A DNA stretch of 64,000 nucleotides from Pantoea sp. Lij88. GTDB lineage: Bacteria; Pseudomonadota; Gammaproteobacteria; Enterobacterales; Enterobacteriaceae. Shown here one piece after another: positions 1-10,081 of this stretch. Where the stretch lies: contig NZ_CP118269.1 of assembly GCF_030062155.1 (NCBI RefSeq), positions 3,286,001-3,350,000 of the forward strand. The letters run 5' to 3'. Within the stretch, counting starts at the first letter, position 1, and every line of letters begins with the position of its first letter. Below the pieces are notes generated by a model, which was not told the DNA's origin, searched no databases, and saw nothing but the letters and a program-made list of their open reading frames with translations. The translations under genes were made by a program, and so were the position numbers.

Positions 1-157
<157 letters not shown>

Positions 158-164
158 TCTGCAT

Positions 165-189
165 CGCCGTTACCTGACACGGCGATTTT
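165..189 (+). terminator. Possible weak terminator after nadC
   Basis: CGCCGT at 165-170 can pair with ACGGCG at 179-184 around an 8-base loop, and ATTTT follows. The stem is short and the T-run poor, so this is at best a weak intrinsic terminator separating nadC from the pilin operon. Confidence 0.4.
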
Positions 190-332
190 GCGATCCCGCT
201 TCCGGCGCAGTTTCGACTGCGCTGCAATTCTGAAATTTCTCCACATCACGCTTTCCAGCATGTCGATCTCTGTCTGTCTTTCAGTGCCCCCTATTTTTAA
301 CCTGTCGCCTTCTTAAATCAGGAGACGATGAG

Positions 333-788
333 ATGAATTATCAACGTGGATTTACGCTGGTTGAACTGATGATTGTCGTGGGCATTGTGGCGATCCTGAG
401 TGCCATTGGCCTGCCCGCTTATCAAAATTATCTGCAGCGCGCTGCCCTCACCGACATGCTGCAAACGATGGTGCCCTACAAAACCGCGATAGAGCTCTGT
501 GCCATGGAGCGTGGCGGCCCGGCCCAGTGTCAGGCCGGAGAAGCGGGAATTCCGGCAGCCAGAGGGTCGCGCTATGTCTCGGCACTGAGCGTGGCCAGTG
601 GGGTAATTACGCTGACCGGGCAGGAGAGCCTCAATGGGCTGAGCGTTGAAATGCTGCCGATCTGGGACAGCACGGAGGGCGGCATCAGCTGGCAACGCAG
701 CTGCACCAGCAGCAACAACAGCCTGCGCGACAATTGCCTGGAGCAGTTCCGCTTTGCGGACAAAGGAGCCAGCGATGAACAAGCCTGA
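333..788 (+). CDS. ppdD: Prepilin peptidase-dependent major type IV pilin
   Basis: A 151-residue type IVa prepilin. The six-residue leader MNYQRG is followed by FTLVELMIVVGIVAIL: PilD-type cleavage after Gly6, Glu at mature position 5, and the hydrophobic N-terminal helix that packs the fibre core. Four cysteines (in ELCAMERGG, AQCQAG, RSCTSS and DNCLEQ) suggest two disulfides, one closing the C-terminal D-region. AGGAGA at 320-325 precedes the ATG at spacing suitable for translation. The last codons overlap the start of hofB by 14 bases, indicating translational coupling. PpdD is the major pilin of enterobacterial DNA-uptake type pili; the prepilin peptidase and secretin genes are not in this window. 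Confidence 0.95.
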   Translation: MNYQRGFTLVELMIVVGIVAILSAIGLPAYQNYLQRAALTDMLQTMVPYKTAIELCAMERGGPAQCQAGEAGIPAARGSRYVSALSVASGVITLTGQESLNGLSVEMLPIWDSTEGGISWQRSCTSSNNSLRDNCLEQFRFADKGASDEQA

Positions 789-2160
789 TGAGGCGATCGC
801 AGCATTGTGTCAGCGCTATCGCGCCCTGGTTCTGCATCACGATGCCAGTCAGCTGCGTGTTGCCGTCGCGGAAAACGTGCCACCCGGACTGGCTGAAGCG
901 CTCCATTTTGCCAGCCAGTGCCAGATTGAGATTGAATGCTGGCCTCAGGCCCGGCTCGACCAGCTTCAGCACGCTGACGCACCGCTGGTGGCCCGCGAAG
1001 AGGCACCTGCAGAGTCAGCGATTGAGGCGACACAGCTGATTCTACGTCAGGCGCTGGAGCGGCGTGCTTCCGATGTGCATATTGAACCCAGCCGGGATGG
1101 CCTGCGGGTCCGGCTGCGAATCGACGGCGTACTGCATCTCCTCTCTTCACTGCCTTCCACGCAGCCTGCAGCGCTGCTGGCACGGCTGAAGATCCTCGGC
1201 GGACTGGATATTGCCGAACGCCGGTTACCGCAGGATGGTCAGTTCAGCATGGAGATCGCCGGTAAACCGGCCTCATTTCGCCTGGCGACTTTACCCATCT
1301 ATGGCGGCGAAAAAGCGGTGGTCCGGCTGTTACAGAGTGAAGGCGCGGCCCTGTCACTGGATAAGCTTGGCTTACCCGCTGCGCAGTTGCGCCTGTTCTG
1401 CGCTGCACTGGCACAGCCGCAGGGACTGATTCTGGTTACCGGCCCCACAGGCAGTGGCAAGACGTTTACGCTTTATAGCGGACTCAGCGCGCTGAATAAG
1501 CCAGAGAAAAATCTGTGCAGCGTGGAAGATCCGATTGAGATCCCGCTGCCCGGCATTAACCAGACGCAGATCCACACCAAAAACGGTCTCGATTTTAACC
1601 GCGTGCTGCGGGCGCTGCTCAGGCAGGATCCGGATGTGATCATGGTGGGCGAAATCCGCGATGCCGAAACGGCGGAGATTGCAGTTAAAGCAGCGCAGAC
1701 CGGGCACCTGGTGCTGTCGACGCTGCACACCAACTCCACCGCCGAAACCCTGACCCGCCTGCGGCAGATGGGGATTCCGGGTTATCTGCTGGGATCGGCA
1801 CTGAAACTCATCGTTGCTCAGCGCCTGGTCAGACGCCTCTGTCCCCATTGCCGTCAGCCCGCCCAGGCGGTGGCGCACTTTCCTGCTGAACTCTGGCCCG
1901 GGACCCTGCAAACCTGGCGGGCGCCTGGCTGTGACCACTGCTTTTCCGGCTATTTTGGGCGGCTGGCGCTGTTTGAACTGCTGCCGATCAATGCCAGACT
2001 GCAAAATGCGATCGCGGCCGAGATGCCGCTGGAAAACCTGCTCAGTCTGGCGAAACAGCAGGGATTGCGCACCCTGCTGGTTTCCGGCCTGGAGGCGGTA
2101 AGCCGGGGCGATACCTCGCTGGAAGAGATGCAACGGGTGATTGGGCTGGACGATGGCTAA
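775..2160 (+). CDS. hofB: Type IV pilus assembly ATPase (GspE/PilB family)
   Basis: A 461-residue hexameric ATPase powering pilus extension from the cytoplasmic face of the inner membrane. A Walker A motif GPTGSGKT lies at residues 223-230, followed by the Asp box, a Walker B segment (DPDVIMVGEIRD) and a His box (TGHLVLSTLHTN), the standard T2SE order. A CxxC pair set (CPHC, CDHC) near residues 350-385 forms the usual zinc site. The frame is open further upstream, but ATG 775 is chosen because AAGGAG at 762-767 is well spaced and the protein then has the length of E. coli HofB. It overlaps ppdD and hofC, so the three are one operon. Confidence 0.95.
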   Translation: MNKPDEAIAALCQRYRALVLHHDASQLRVAVAENVPPGLAEALHFASQCQIEIECWPQARLDQLQHADAPLVAREEAPAESAIEATQLILRQALERRASDVHIEPSRDGLRVRLRIDGVLHLLSSLPSTQPAALLARLKILGGLDIAERRLPQDGQFSMEIAGKPASFRLATLPIYGGEKAVVRLLQSEGAALSLDKLGLPAAQLRLFCAALAQPQGLILVTGPTGSGKTFTLYSGLSALNKPEKNLCSVEDPIEIPLPGINQTQIHTKNGLDFNRVLRALLRQDPDVIMVGEIRDAETAEIAVKAAQTGHLVLSTLHTNSTAETLTRLRQMGIPGYLLGSALKLIVAQRLVRRLCPHCRQPAQAVAHFPAELWPGTLQTWRAPGCDHCFSGYFGRLALFELLPINARLQNAIAAEMPLENLLSLAKQQGLRTLLVSGLEAVSRGDTSLEEMQRVIGLDDG

Positions 2161-3352
2161 TGCAGCTTTATTCAGCTGGCAGGCAGTCGATAGTCAGGGC
2201 CAGTTATGCCGTGGTCAGCTACTGGCTGTCGACAGTGACAACCTGCTATTGATGCTGGCGCAGCGCGATCTTCTGCCGGTGAGCTGGAAGCGGGAAAAAG
2301 TCTGGCGTCAGGGGGACTGGAAATGGCAGCACAAAACTGACCTGATTCGCCAGCTGGCCACTCTGCTCAAAGCGGGCCTGCCGCTGGCAGAGAGTCTGGC
2401 TTTGCTGGCAGAGGGTCATCCGCATGCAGGCTGGCGTGCCCTGATGATCGCTCTGCATCATCGGGTACTGAGCGGTACCCCTTTTTCTCAGGCGTTGCGT
2501 GAGTGGCCGCAGATTTTTCCTGCACTCTATCCGTCCCTGATGGAGGTAGGTGAACTGACCGGTCAGCTAGACATCTGTTGCAGCGAACTGGCTCAGCAGC
2601 AGATCCGCCAGCAGCAGTTATGGCATCAGGTGGCGAAGGCGCTGCGCTATCCCCTGTTTATTCTGCTGGTGGCGATGGCTGTCACCTGCGGCATGCTGCT
2701 GTTCGTGCTGCCGGAGTTCGTCGCGGTTTATGACTCCTTTGATGCGCCCCTGCCCGCCTTTACGGCAGCGGTAATGCAGTTGTCTGCCGCGCTTCAGGAA
2801 TGGGGAGGTGTGCTGGCCTGTGGTGTTTCGCTGATGCTGGCTGGATGGCATCAGCTGCGACGACGCTCTGCGGGCTGGCAACGTCGTGAGCAGGCCTTTT
2901 TCCTGCGCATCCCGCTGCTTTCCGGGTTGTGGCGCGGTACGCAACTCACACAGATCTATACCATTCTGAATCTCACGCAGCGCGCCGGATTAACCCTGTT
3001 ACAGGGCCTGGCCGCCGCTGAAGTCACGCTCTCCTCATTACTCTGGCGGGAAGCGATGGCCGGACTGCAGCAGCATATTGCTCAGGGGCGTCCTCTGCAT
3101 CAGGCGCTGATTAATCATCCGCTGTTCACCCCCTTATGTGGTCAGTTGATTCGGGTCGGTGAAGAGGCGGGCGCACTGGATCTGATGCTGGCCCGGCTGG
3201 CGGAATGGCATGAGGCAGAAACCCGCGAGCGCGCGGATACTCTGGCGGCGTCGCTGGAACCCATGATGATGGTGGTGATTGGCGGCATTGTCGGCACGCT
3301 GGTGATTGCGATGTATCTGCCGGTGTTCGGGCTGGGTGATGCGATGCATTAA
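2153..3352 (+). CDS. hofC: Type IV pilus inner-membrane platform protein (PilC/GspF family)
   Basis: A 399-residue polytopic protein with two T2SSF repeats: an N-terminal half containing LATLLKAGLPLAESLALL and a matching C-terminal half with LNLTQRAGLTLLQGLAAAE. Hydrophobic spans lie near residues 165-190, 210-230 and at the C-terminus (MMMVVIGGIVGTLVIAMYLP). It is the membrane platform on which the HofB ATPase acts to push PpdD subunits into the fibre. ATG 2153 overlaps the hofB stop by eight bases and gives nearly the E. coli length; a TTG at 2141 would add four residues and is less likely. Confidence 0.95.
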   Translation: MANAALFSWQAVDSQGQLCRGQLLAVDSDNLLLMLAQRDLLPVSWKREKVWRQGDWKWQHKTDLIRQLATLLKAGLPLAESLALLAEGHPHAGWRALMIALHHRVLSGTPFSQALREWPQIFPALYPSLMEVGELTGQLDICCSELAQQQIRQQQLWHQVAKALRYPLFILLVAMAVTCGMLLFVLPEFVAVYDSFDAPLPAFTAAVMQLSAALQEWGGVLACGVSLMLAGWHQLRRRSAGWQRREQAFFLRIPLLSGLWRGTQLTQIYTILNLTQRAGLTLLQGLAAAEVTLSSLLWREAMAGLQQHIAQGRPLHQALINHPLFTPLCGQLIRVGEEAGALDLMLARLAEWHEAETRERADTLAASLEPMMMVVIGGIVGTLVIAMYLPVFGLGDAMH

Positions 3353-3371
3353 GGGGCGCACGCTGCGCCCC
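3353..3371. terminator. Hairpin between convergent hofC and guaC
   Basis: GGGGCGCA (3353-3360), loop CGC, TGCGCCCC (3364-3371): a perfect 8-bp stem starting directly after the hofC stop and ending six bases before the guaC stop. It lacks a long T-run on either side but sits where a shared bidirectional terminator is expected. Confidence 0.55.
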
Positions 3372-3377
3372 GCATGA

Positions 3378-4418
3378 CTAGCGGTTGAAAACGCGGTTCT
3401 CCTGCTCGTTAACCCGGATAAAGGTCGTGCGCTTGGTCAGCTCTTTCAGCCGCTCTGCTCCGACGTAAGTACAGGCAGAACGCAGCCCACCCAGAATATC
3501 GCGCGCGGTGTCAGCGACCGGACCCCGCAATGGCAGTTTTACCGTTTTACCTTCTGCAGCACGGTATTGCGCGACACCACCAACGTGACGCTTCATCGCC
3601 GACTCGGAGCTCATGCCGTAAAAGAGCATAAAGCTTTCGCCATTCTCTTCGACGACCTGCCCTTCACACTCATCATGCGCCGCCAGCATACCACCCAGCA
3701 TCACGAAGTCCGCACCACCACCAAAGGCTTTGGCGATATCGCCCGGCACCGAACAGCCGCCATCACTGACAATCTGTCCGCTTAAACCATGCGCCGCATC
3801 GGCACATTCAATGACAGCAGAAAGCTGCGGATAGCCCACACCGGTTTTCACCCGGGTTGTGCAGACCGATCCCGGACCAATACCGACTTTCACGATATCT
3901 GCACCGGAGAGGATTAATTCTTCCACCATTTCGCCTGTGACCACGTTACCGGCACAGATGGTTTTAGCCGGGAAGGTTTCGCGCGCGCGCTGCAGAAAAT
4001 CGACAAAATGCTGTGAGTAACCGTTGGCCACATCGATGCAGATAAACTGCAGATCGTCTGACAGCGCCATAATCGCGACCAGTTTACTGAGATCGGCCTC
4101 TGAGGTGCCGGTTGAAACCATCACATGTTTCAGAACTGACGCAGGTACGCGCTGAATAAACGCGCGCCAGTCATCTGCGCTGTAATGCTTGTGGACGGCA
4201 GTGAGGATATTGAAGCTGGCCAGCGCCTCGGCCATCGAAAATGTGCCAACGGTATCCATGTTGGCGGCGATGATCGGAACGCCGCTCCAGCTGAGGCCCG
4301 AATGTCTGAAGGTAAAGCTGCGTTCCAGCTCAACCTGTGAGCGACTTTGCAGCGTGGAGCGTTTGGGGCGGATTAAGACATCTTTAAAGCCCAGTTTCAG
4401 ATCTTCTTCAATACGCAT
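3378..4418 (-). CDS. guaC: GMP reductase
   Basis: A 346-residue cytoplasmic enzyme that reductively deaminates GMP to IMP with NADPH, part of purine salvage. The start [20 protein letters not shown] is the family signature, and [11 protein letters not shown] holds the catalytic Cys of the IMPDH/GMPR fold; SDGGC and [13 protein letters not shown] form the phosphate-binding part of the barrel. A longer open frame exists upstream, but ATG 4418 gives the length and N-terminus of E. coli GuaC. Transcribed divergently from coaE and convergent with hofC, so it is probably monocistronic. Confidence 0.97.
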   Translation of the reverse strand: MRIEEDLKLGFKDVLIRPKRSTLQSRSQVELERSFTFRHSGLSWSGVPIIAANMDTVGTFSMAEALASFNILTAVHKHYSADDWRAFIQRVPASVLKHVMVSTGTSEADLSKLVAIMALSDDLQFICIDVANGYSQHFVDFLQRARETFPAKTICAGNVVTGEMVEELILSGADIVKVGIGPGSVCTTRVKTGVGYPQLSAVIECADAAHGLSGQIVSDGGCSVPGDIAKAFGGGADFVMLGGMLAAHDECEGQVVEENGESFMLFYGMSSESAMKRHVGGVAQYRAAEGKTVKLPLRGPVADTARDILGGLRSACTYVGAERLKELTKRTTFIRVNEQENRVFNR

Positions 4419-4483
4419 AAACAGTGTCCTGGTAAATGGCAACGAATCGTAGTTCACGAAGTAAGCACAGCTCCAGTGGCGTT

Positions 4484-4511
4484 ATGATACGCGCCTCACG
4501 CTGCGCGACAA
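4484..4511 (-). promoter_or_regulatory. Candidate sigma-70 promoter of guaC
   Basis: Read on the minus strand, TTGTCG (4511-4506) and TATCAT (4489-4484) are separated by 16 bases and lie 66 bases before the guaC start. Sequence-based inference only. A TACAAT at 4538-4543 on the plus strand could be the -10 element for coaE, with no clear -35. Confidence 0.5.
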
Positions 4512-4651
4512 GACTGCGAATTTCACTTTATTTACGCTACAATCCGTTAAATTTAGTTGTGATTTATCGGTGTGATCTGACGCCCATTTTTGCGTTTTTT
4601 AGTCAGATCATTACCCTGAACCCATGTCGGAAAAGAAGTCAGGTGAGAAAC

Positions 4652-5260
4652 ATGCCCTATATCGTCGCGCTTACAGGGGGGATCGGCAGTGGGAAAAGTA
4701 CGATTGCCCAGGCATTCGCCGCGTCTGGCGTGGAAATTATTGATGCTGACCTGATTGCCCGTGAAGTTGTTGAACCCGGCACGCCCGCTTTGCAGGCCAT
4801 TGAAGCGCGCTATGGCGCGTCAATAGTGACGGAACAGGGCATGCTTGATCGTAAACGACTTCGCGACATTATTTTTCAGCAGCCGGAAGAGAAAAGCTGG
4901 TTAAACGCGCTGCTTCATCCGCTGATCAACGCCCGGACGCGACAGCTGATCGCCCAGGCCACCTCACCTTATGTGCTCTGGGTGGTGCCATTACTGGTGG
5001 AAAATCAGTTACAGCACCAGGCTGATCGGGTACTGGTAGTGGATGTTGATGAGGCAACGCAGTTAGCGCGGACTCAGCAGCGTGACCATCTTTCCGTCGA
5101 GCAGGCGAAACGTATTCTTGCCGCACAGGCCACGCGCCAGCAGCGCCTGGCCTGTGCCGATGACATTATTGATAACAGTGGCGAGCCCGCCGACGCCTTG
5201 CCACAGGTTGCCGGACTCCATCAGCGCTATCTCAGGCTGGCGGCAACGAAACAGGATTAA
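4652..5260 (+). CDS. coaE: Dephospho-CoA kinase
   Basis: A 202-residue P-loop kinase catalysing the last step of coenzyme A synthesis, phosphorylation of dephospho-CoA at the ribose 3' hydroxyl. The P-loop GGIGSGKS is at residues 9-16 and the following [10 protein letters not shown] and LLHPLIN segments are typical of CoaE. The frame is open far upstream, but ATG 4652 is preceded by AGGTGA (4641-4646) and places the P-loop where the family has it. It is followed after four bases by zapD, with which it forms the coaE-zapD-yacG operon. Confidence 0.97.
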   Translation: MPYIVALTGGIGSGKSTIAQAFAASGVEIIDADLIAREVVEPGTPALQAIEARYGASIVTEQGMLDRKRLRDIIFQQPEEKSWLNALLHPLINARTRQLIAQATSPYVLWVVPLLVENQLQHQADRVLVVDVDEATQLARTQQRDHLSVEQAKRILAAQATRQQRLACADDIIDNSGEPADALPQVAGLHQRYLRLAATKQD

Positions 5261-5264
5261 TACC

Positions 5265-6008
5265 ATGAGCACACCCGTTCTGTTTGAACACCCACTGAAT
5301 GAAAAAATGCGAACCTGGTTACGGGTTGAGTTTTTGATTAATCAGTTAGATGAAACTACACCGCTGGATAAAACCGTTAATGCACTGACCTTTTTTCGCC
5401 TGATTGGCGAGTTGCTCGACATTTTCGAGCGCGGCGATATGCGGACTGAACTGTTGAAAGAGCTGGAGCGTCAGCAGCAAAAATTACGTGCCTGGGCTGA
5501 CGTGCCCGGTGTCGATATGACGCTGGTGGATGCCCTGCGCGATAAACTTAAAATTCAGTCAACGCAGTTGATGAATGCCCCGCGTATGGGCCAGCAGCTC
5601 CGCGAGGATCGTCTGATTGCCCTGGTACGCCAGCGACTGAGCATCCCTGGCGGATGCTGTAGCTTTGATTTACCGGGCCTGCACATCTGGCTCCACCTGC
5701 CGCAGGAAACACGCGATGCGCAGGTCGAAGCCTGGATGCAGACGCTGGAGCCCCTGCATCATGCGCTGGCGATGGTACTGGATCTGATCCGCCAGTCCGG
5801 TGCGTTCCATATGCAGACCAGTCTCAATGGTTTTTATCAGGATAATGCCGAGGGTGCCGATCTGCTGCGACTGCAGTTGTCGCTGGACGATGCGCTCTAT
5901 CCACAGGTGTCCGGACATAAAAGCCGCTACGCCATACGTTTTATGCCACTTGATAGTGAACGCGGTGAAGTTCCGGCCCGCCTTAACTTCCAGCTGGCCT
6001 GTTGTTAG
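5265..6008 (+). CDS. zapD: Cell division factor ZapD, FtsZ-ring bundling protein
   Basis: A 247-residue soluble protein of exactly the E. coli ZapD length, with the family opening [20 protein letters not shown] and a largely helical N-terminal half. ZapD binds the conserved C-terminal peptide of FtsZ and cross-links protofilaments during Z-ring assembly; the ftsZ gene in this same window has that peptide ([14 protein letters not shown]). It starts four bases after the coaE stop, so translation is probably coupled. The C-terminal part holds a beta-rich domain ([21 protein letters not shown]). Confidence 0.96.
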   Translation: MSTPVLFEHPLNEKMRTWLRVEFLINQLDETTPLDKTVNALTFFRLIGELLDIFERGDMRTELLKELERQQQKLRAWADVPGVDMTLVDALRDKLKIQSTQLMNAPRMGQQLREDRLIALVRQRLSIPGGCCSFDLPGLHIWLHLPQETRDAQVEAWMQTLEPLHHALAMVLDLIRQSGAFHMQTSLNGFYQDNAEGADLLRLQLSLDDALYPQVSGHKSRYAIRFMPLDSERGEVPARLNFQLACC

Positions 6009-6016
6009 AGGTAAAC

Positions 6017-6214
6017 ATGCAGCAAGAAATCATGACCGTTTCCTGCCCACAGTGCGGCAAAGATGTAATCTGGGATGAGCTCAGCCCGTGGCGTCCCTTT
6101 TGCAGCAAGCGCTGTCAGCTCATCGATTTAGGTGAGTGGGCCGCAGAAGAGAAACGCATTCCCAGCAGCGACGATATGAACGACAGTGACAACTGGAGTG
6201 AAGAAGATCGCTGA
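6017..6214 (+). CDS. yacG: Zinc-binding DNA gyrase inhibitor YacG
   Basis: A 65-residue protein with a compact zinc finger: Cys10, Cys13, Cys29 and Cys33 (CPQC then CSKRC), followed by DLGEWAAEE and an acidic, disordered tail. In E. coli YacG binds GyrB and inhibits DNA gyrase. It is last in the coaE-zapD-yacG operon, eight bases after zapD. AGAGGTAA upstream fits as a ribosome site for ATG 6017. Confidence 0.95.
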   Translation: MQQEIMTVSCPQCGKDVIWDELSPWRPFCSKRCQLIDLGEWAAEEKRIPSSDDMNDSDNWSEEDR

Positions 6215-6220
6215 TAACAG

Positions 6221-6241
6221 GATGGGGCACGCTGCCCCATC
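6221..6241. terminator. Hairpin between convergent yacG and mutT
   Basis: GATGGGGCA (6221-6229), loop CGC, TGCCCCATC (6233-6241): a perfect 9-bp stem between the two stop codons. No strong T-run follows on either strand, so termination is inferred from position. Confidence 0.55.
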
Positions 6242-6244
6242 CAA

Positions 6245-6640
6245 TCAGATTTCGCCGGCGATCAGACGCGCAATCAGCTGATGATTCGCGGCCGGAAACT
6301 CTTCTGCCACCAGCGCATGCTGATCCACCCAGCGCTGCGGCTGACCCTCTTTGCCCCACGGCTCACCTTTCCACCCTTCAACCAGAAAGAAATGCAGCGT
6401 CACCCGCAGATCGTCGTAGCTGTGGTCTGCATGACCAATCGGGCGAGCCTCGGTGACTTCAATGCCGGTCTCTTCCTGGAGTTCCCTTATCAGTCCCTGT
6501 TCGGCGCTTTCGCCCGCTTCAATCTTACCGCCAGGAAACTCCCACTTGTTTGCCATGTAGGAGGTCGCCGCGCGCTGGGCAAGGAAAATTTGTTTACTGG
6601 CATTGCGAATGATGCCAACTGCAACCTGCAGGTGCTTCAT
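6245..6640 (-). CDS. mutT: 8-oxo-dGTP diphosphatase
   Basis: A 131-residue Nudix hydrolase. The Nudix box starts at Gly38 (GKIEAGES, then RELQEETGI), with the catalytic glutamates in REL-EE. MutT removes 8-oxo-dGTP from the nucleotide pool and so prevents A:T to C:G transversions. It lies immediately downstream of secA on the same strand, as in E. coli, with a strong terminator between the two genes; it probably has its own promoter or depends on read-through. Confidence 0.96.
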   Translation of the reverse strand: MKHLQVAVGIIRNASKQIFLAQRAATSYMANKWEFPGGKIEAGESAEQGLIRELQEETGIEVTEARPIGHADHSYDDLRVTLHFFLVEGWKGEPWGKEGQPQRWVDQHALVAEEFPAANHQLIARLIAGEI

Positions 6641-6752
6641 GGAGACTATCCGGTAGTAATAGGTGAATGAAGGCTGATTTTAGAGCATGCCGTCGCGGAA
6701 GTTAACCGCTTTAGCACAGCGATGGTGCACTCACTGCGCAGACAGCGACCAT

Positions 6753-6780
6753 AAAAAAAGGAGCCAGCGGCTCCTTTTTT
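6753..6780 (-). terminator. Intrinsic terminator after secA
   Basis: GGAGCC (6760-6765), loop AGC, GGCTCC (6769-6774), flanked by seven A on the left and six T on the right. On the minus strand this is a 6-bp GC stem followed by seven U, ending the secM-secA transcript; it could also work on the plus strand. Confidence 0.85.
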
Positions 6781-6794
6781 CTCACCATTCAGTC

Positions 6795-9500
6795 TCAGGC
6801 GATGCGGCCATGACACTGCTTAAACTTTTTACCGGAACCACATGGGCAGGGATCGTTGCGGCCAACTTTGCGTTCACCACTCTGCTCCGCCACAGGTTCG
6901 GATGCCAGCAGATCTTCTTCTACATGGCTCAGCTGCTGTTGCTGTGCCAGACGTTCAGCTTCTTCACGACGCTGTTGCTCCATCGCTTCCACTTCTTCTG
7001 GCATACGCACCTGCACTTTGCTCAGCGTACTAATCACTTCATATTTCAGCGATTCCAGCATCGCGGCGAACATGGCGAAGGATTCACGCTTGTACTCCTG
7101 CTTCGGATCTTTCTGCGCATAGCCGCGCAGATGGATGCCCTGACGCAGATAGTCCATCGCAGCCAGATGCTCTTTCCACAACGAATCCAGCGTCTGCAGC
7201 ATCACGCCTTTTTCAAAGTTGCGCATCATTTCCGCGCCCACGATCTCTTCTTTCTCTGCGTAGCTTTCCATAGCATGGGTCATGATGCGCTCACGCAGCA
7301 CTTCTTCATGCAGGTCAGGCTCTTTATCCAGCCACTCTGCAATCGGCAGGTTCAGATCGAAGTCAGCACGCAGACGCTCTTCCAGGCCTGGCACATCCCA
7401 CATTTCTTCCAGCGACTGTGGTGGAATGTAAGTATCGATGGTGGCTTTGTAGACATCGTGGCGAATGCTGTTGATGGTTTCGCTAACGTCAGACACATCC
7501 AGCAGCTCATTACGCTGACTGTAGATCGCGCGACGCTGGTCATTGGCCACATCATCATATTCCAGCAGTTGCTTACGAATATCGAAGTTACGGCTTTCAA
7601 CTTTACGCTGAGCATTGGCAATCGCTTTAGTCACCCACGGATGCTCAATGGCTTCGCCTGGCTTCATGCCCAGTTTACGCATCATATTTGAAACACGGTC
7701 TGAGGCGAAAATACGCATCAGCGCATCTTCCATCGACAGATAGAAGCGTGATGAACCGGCATCACCCTGACGACCGGCACGACCGCGCAGCTGGTTGTCG
7801 ATACGACGCGATTCGTGACGCTCAGTACCGACAATATGTAAACCACCTGAAGCCAGAACTGCATCATGACGAATCTGCCATGCTGCCTTGATCTCTTCGA
7901 TTTGCGCTTCAGTCGGGTCTTCCAGTTCGGCCACTTCAGCGTGCCAGCTACCACCCAGCATAATGTCCGTACCACGACCGGCCATGTTGGTCGCGATAGT
8001 GACCGCACCCGGCTGACCGGCCTGCGCCACGATATCCGCTTCGCGGGCATGGAATTTGGCGTTCAGGACGTTATGTTTGATACCGGCGCGGGTCAGTTCG
8101 TTTGAGACCACTTCTGATTTTTCAATCGAGATGGTACCCACCAGTACCGGCTGTCCATTAGCTGTGCGCTCACGGATATCTTCGATAATCGCATCGATCT
8201 TCTCTTTCTCGGTCATGTAGACCAGGTCAGCCAGATCTTTACGCACCATCGGACGGTTAGTCGGCACGACAATGGTGTCGAGCTTGTAAATAGAGCTGAA
8301 TTCGAATGCTTCGGTATCAGCAGTACCGGTCATGCCGGCCAGCTTCTCGTAAATACGGAAGTAGTTCTGGAAGGTGATAGAGGCCAGCGTCTGGTTCTCG
8401 TTCTGGATCTCTACGCCTTCTTTCGCTTCAATTGCCTGATGCAGACCATCAGACCAGCGACGACCCTGCATGGTACGGCCGGTGTGTTCATCAACAATCA
8501 CCACTTCACCCTCTTTCACGATGTAATCAACATCGCGGGTGAAGAGTGCATGGGCACGCAGTGCCGCAGTGACGTGGTGCATCAGCATGATGTTGGTCGG
8601 AGAGTAAAGTGACTCGCCCGCTTCCATGATGCCCTGGCTGACCAGCAGCTCTTCCACTCTCACCAGACCGCGTTCAGACATGTGAGCCTGACGCGCTTTC
8701 TCATCGACCCAGAAGTCGCCTTCGCCCTGATGGGTTTCGGTATCTTCTTTATCCTGGCGCACCAGATGAGGGATGATCTTGTTCACTTTGGTGTAGAGAT
8801 CAGAACTGTCTTCAGCAGGACCCGAGATGATCAGCGGCGTACGCGCTTCATCGATCAGGATGGAGTCGACCTCATCCACCAGCGCATAGTGCAGTTTACG
8901 CTGTACGCGCTCTTCCGGGCTGAAAGCCATGTTGTCGCGCAGGTAGTCGAAGCCATATTCGTTGTTGGTGCCGTAGGTAATGTCAGCCGCGTACGCTTCG
9001 CGCTTCGCTACAGCCGGCAGGCCCGACATGTTGATACCAATGCTTAAACCCAGGAACTCAAACAGTGGACGGTTGTTTTCCGCATCACGCTGTGCCAGAT
9101 AGTCGTTGACGGTCACCACGTGAACGCCTTTGCCAGACAGCGCATTCAGGTAGGCTGGCAGCGTTGCGGTCAGGGTTTTACCTTCACCGGTACGCATCTC
9201 AGCGATACAGCGGTCGTTCAGCACCATGCCGCCGATCAGCTGTACGTCGAAGTGACGCATTCCGAACACACGCTTACTCGCTTCACGCACGGTCGCGAAC
9301 GCTTCCGGGATCAGGCTTTCCAGCGTTTCACCTTTTTTCAGGCGCTCGCGGAACAGGTCGGTTTTGGCTTTCAGTTCATCGTCAGAGAGCTTCTCAAAAT
9401 CGGGCTCCATCTTATTGATGACGTCTACCACTTTGCGCATACGACGCAGCGTACGATCGTTACTGCTGCCAAAAACTTTGGTCAATATTTTGCTAAACAT
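6795..9500 (-). CDS. secA: Preprotein translocase motor ATPase SecA
   Basis: A 901-residue protein identical in length to E. coli SecA. It shows a Walker A motif MRTGEGKT near residue 102, a DEAD-type DEVD segment, the preprotein-binding region ([16 protein letters not shown] and neighbours), the second helicase domain ([19 protein letters not shown]) and the C-terminal zinc-binding tail [13 protein letters not shown], which contacts SecB and the ribosome. SecA drives post-translational export through SecYEG. It is translated from the same message as secM; a weak ribosome site (TGAGAA at 9516-9511) lies just beyond a hairpin, fitting SecM-controlled translation. Confidence 0.98.
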   Translation of the reverse strand: MFSKILTKVFGSSNDRTLRRMRKVVDVINKMEPDFEKLSDDELKAKTDLFRERLKKGETLESLIPEAFATVREASKRVFGMRHFDVQLIGGMVLNDRCIAEMRTGEGKTLTATLPAYLNALSGKGVHVVTVNDYLAQRDAENNRPLFEFLGLSIGINMSGLPAVAKREAYAADITYGTNNEYGFDYLRDNMAFSPEERVQRKLHYALVDEVDSILIDEARTPLIISGPAEDSSDLYTKVNKIIPHLVRQDKEDTETHQGEGDFWVDEKARQAHMSERGLVRVEELLVSQGIMEAGESLYSPTNIMLMHHVTAALRAHALFTRDVDYIVKEGEVVIVDEHTGRTMQGRRWSDGLHQAIEAKEGVEIQNENQTLASITFQNYFRIYEKLAGMTGTADTEAFEFSSIYKLDTIVVPTNRPMVRKDLADLVYMTEKEKIDAIIEDIRERTANGQPVLVGTISIEKSEVVSNELTRAGIKHNVLNAKFHAREADIVAQAGQPGAVTIATNMAGRGTDIMLGGSWHAEVAELEDPTEAQIEEIKAAWQIRHDAVLASGGLHIVGTERHESRRIDNQLRGRAGRQGDAGSSRFYLSMEDALMRIFASDRVSNMMRKLGMKPGEAIEHPWVTKAIANAQRKVESRNFDIRKQLLEYDDVANDQRRAIYSQRNELLDVSDVSETINSIRHDVYKATIDTYIPPQSLEEMWDVPGLEERLRADFDLNLPIAEWLDKEPDLHEEVLRERIMTHAMESYAEKEEIVGAEMMRNFEKGVMLQTLDSLWKEHLAAMDYLRQGIHLRGYAQKDPKQEYKRESFAMFAAMLESLKYEVISTLSKVQVRMPEEVEAMEQQRREEAERLAQQQQLSHVEEDLLASEPVAEQSGERKVGRNDPCPCGSGKKFKQCHGRIA

Positions 9501-9519
9501 AATAAATATATTCTCAATT

Positions 9520-9540
9520 CAGCCGGAGCATTCCGGACTG
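9520..9540 (-). promoter_or_regulatory. Hairpin in the secM-secA junction, upstream of the secA ribosome site
   Basis: On the minus strand CCGGA and TCCGG pair around an ATGC loop and the stem extends past one bulged base through CAG/CTG. It lies between the secM stop and the secA ribosome site. In E. coli, ribosome stalling on SecM opens a secondary structure here and raises secA translation; this hairpin is a plausible local equivalent. Confidence 0.55.
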
Positions 9541-9574
9541 CGAAATCTAAACAGAGTGAGTAAAACCAATACTA

Positions 9575-10081
9575 TTAGCAGAACAATCGGGCGGGTCCGG
9601 CGCGAATGCCATGCACGCTGGCATGCCATTCTACCCATGAGCGGGTAACGGCCATGAAGAGAGGCGGTGTTGTCATCTCCTGCGGTGCAGTGTGCAGCGC
9701 AGAATGTGATGTCAGTAAACTATGCAGTGAGTCGATCAGCGCCAGCTTTTGGGCCGCCAGCGGTAACTGTTGTTGCTCCGCCTGCGCCTGGGGCGCCAGC
9801 GTGAAAGAGAGGTGACGAATAACGGTGCGGATGGCGTGCTGATGCCAGTAATCCACGCTGAAGCTCGGGCGTCGGGATGCTTCCTGAAGCCGGATTAAGT
9901 GATCAAAACGTGTGGCATTGCCGAGAAAGAGACTGCTGGCCGGAGATTCAGACGACGCGTTGAGTTCGGAGCTTTGCGCACAGGCTGGCAGGCCAAAGCT
10001 GGCCGCTACCATCCCTAACAGGAGATGGGGCCAGAAATAGCGTCTACCTAATTGTCGCCAGCGCTGAAGAATCCCGATCAC
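9575..10081 (-). CDS. secM: SecM secretion monitor with variant arrest peptide
   Basis: A 168-residue protein, counted from a GTG at 10081 preceded by GGAAAGG; the N-terminus after the start (GILQRWRQLGRRYFWPHLLL) aligns with E. coli SecM, while the frame open further upstream does not. An export signal is followed by the conserved block FSVDYWHQHAIRTVIRHLSF. The C-terminus carries GIRAGP (residues 158-163) with Trp152 six residues before it, the core of the translation-arrest peptide. Positions equivalent to E. coli Phe150 and Ile156 are Arg147 and His153 here. SecM is normally degraded after export; its stalling senses Sec activity and controls the downstream secA. Confidence 0.93.
   Translation of the reverse strand: MIGILQRWRQLGRRYFWPHLLLGMVAASFGLPACAQSSELNASSESPASSLFLGNATRFDHLIRLQEASRRPSFSVDYWHQHAIRTVIRHLSFTLAPQAQAEQQQLPLAAQKLALIDSLHSLLTSHSALHTAPQEMTTPPLFMAVTRSWVEWHASVHGIRAGPARLFC

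Noticed and set aside
6687..7691. Long plus-strand open frame of 334 codons opposite secA
   Set aside because: It lies antisense to the conserved secA 3' half, has His/Phe-rich composition typical of a shadow frame, and shows no ribosome site or family features.
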